This document shows, one piece after another, positions 63,640 through 64,000 of a DNA stretch of 64,000 nt (positions are counted from its first letter, which is position 1; each line of letters opens with the position of its first letter). Location of the stretch: contig NZ_QNRH01000009.1 in the NCBI RefSeq assembly GCF_003314995.1, positions 1 to 64,000 on the forward strand, read 5' to 3'. The DNA comes from Pseudochrobactrum asaccharolyticum (GTDB taxonomy: Bacteria > Pseudomonadota > Alphaproteobacteria > Rhizobiales > Rhizobiaceae). The position numbers and the translations under genes are program-made. The notes beneath the pieces were generated by a model that had not been told where the DNA came from, ran no database searches, and saw only the letters and a list, made by a program, of their open reading frames with translations.

Positions 63640-64000
63640 ATGCTTAAAACAGAACGTCTCATCATGCGGCCATGGCTGGAGAGTGATGCAGCAAGTCTTT
63701 ATCAATATGCCAGTGACGACCGTGTCGGGCCGATCGCAGGCTGGCCGGCACACCAGAGTGAAGAAGAAAGCCTGGACATTATCCGTACTGTGTTTTCACA
63801 TCCGGCAATTTACGCTGTTGCGTTGAAAGAAGATAATGTTGCTATCGGCATGGCCGGTTTGCTGATTGGCAAAGACAGTAATTTTGACATTGCGGATAAT
63901 GAAGCAGAAGTCGCCTATTGGATCGGCGTGCCGTTCTGGGGGCAGGGTTTTATTCCGGAAGCGGTGAAAGAACTGATGCGCCATGCTTTTGAAGAACTGA
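63640..64000 (+). CDS. GNAT N-acetyltransferase, truncated by the window end
   Basis: The ATG at 63640 follows AGGAAGCGAGAAAAAC. The visible 120 residues begin MLKTERLIMRPWLESDAASLYQYASD, the RimJ/RimL-type start, and reach the acetyl-CoA-binding segment AYWIGVPFWGQGFIPEAVKELM. No in-frame stop occurs before 64000, so the gene continues outside the window. Confidence 0.85.
   Translation, partial: MLKTERLIMRPWLESDAASLYQYASDDRVGPIAGWPAHQSEEESLDIIRTVFSHPAIYAVALKEDNVAIGMAGLLIGKDSNFDIADNEAEVAYWIGVPFWGQGFIPEAVKELMRHAFEEL

Overview
The window looks like an alphaproteobacterial chromosome, most likely Brucellaceae (Brucella/Ochrobactrum/Pseudochrobactrum group). The evidence is the putR-putA pair with a 1232-residue trifunctional-type PutA, rhizobial-type IS6 and IS3 remnants, and a dense set of ABC importers with LysR/Lrp/AraC regulators. 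The genus is an inference. No rRNA, phage module, CRISPR array or replication origin was seen. The only RNA gene is an initiator tRNA-fMet at 104-180.

Region 1 (1-4.6 kb). The tRNA is followed by a very AT-rich islet, 859-4344, enclosed by two decayed IS6-family copies in inverted orientation. The islet holds one three-gene operon on the minus strand: a cyclodipeptide synthase (CDPS), a CypX-like cytochrome P450 and a 14-TM-type MFS exporter. This is the gene set that makes and exports pulcherriminic acid (oxidised cyclo-Leu-Leu, an Fe3+ chelator) in Bacillus (YvmC-CypX-YvmA). The exporter reading frame is broken exactly at a run of seven G. This operon is the strongest candidate for an unusual system in the window.

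Region 2 (4.6-20 kb) is a patchwork of accessory genes and decayed DNA: DoxX, an orphan pdhA, an SMR exporter, a LysR regulator, a GST, a frameshifted lipoprotein, a Pot-type ABC importer with a D-amino acid dehydrogenase under a TetR regulator, a deleted siderophore-interacting-protein pseudogene and several IS6 scars. Region 3 (19.5-25.5 kb) is putR-putA followed by IS6 and IS3 remnants.

Region 4 (25.8-55 kb) is a nutrient-scavenging block: AraC/esterase/FMN-binding protein; an Lrp-type regulator with a polar amino-acid importer and a RocB-like M20 peptidase; a second amino-acid importer with a 2-hydroxyacid dehydrogenase and an RraA-like protein under a divergent LysR; a peptide-type importer with a CocE-like hydrolase; and a seven-gene operon with two binding proteins, two amidohydrolases and one amino-acid permease.

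Region 5 (55.6-61 kb) is a probable redox regulon: a cupin, a thioredoxin reductase, two thioredoxins, a class-II amidotransferase-like protein lacking the usual Cys2, a deleted MFS gene, and an ArsR-rhodanese fusion regulator. Closely related AT-rich inverted repeats lie in three of its promoters, one being a 21-bp-arm perfect palindrome. The window ends with small hypothetical genes, an AraC regulator and a truncated GNAT acetyltransferase.
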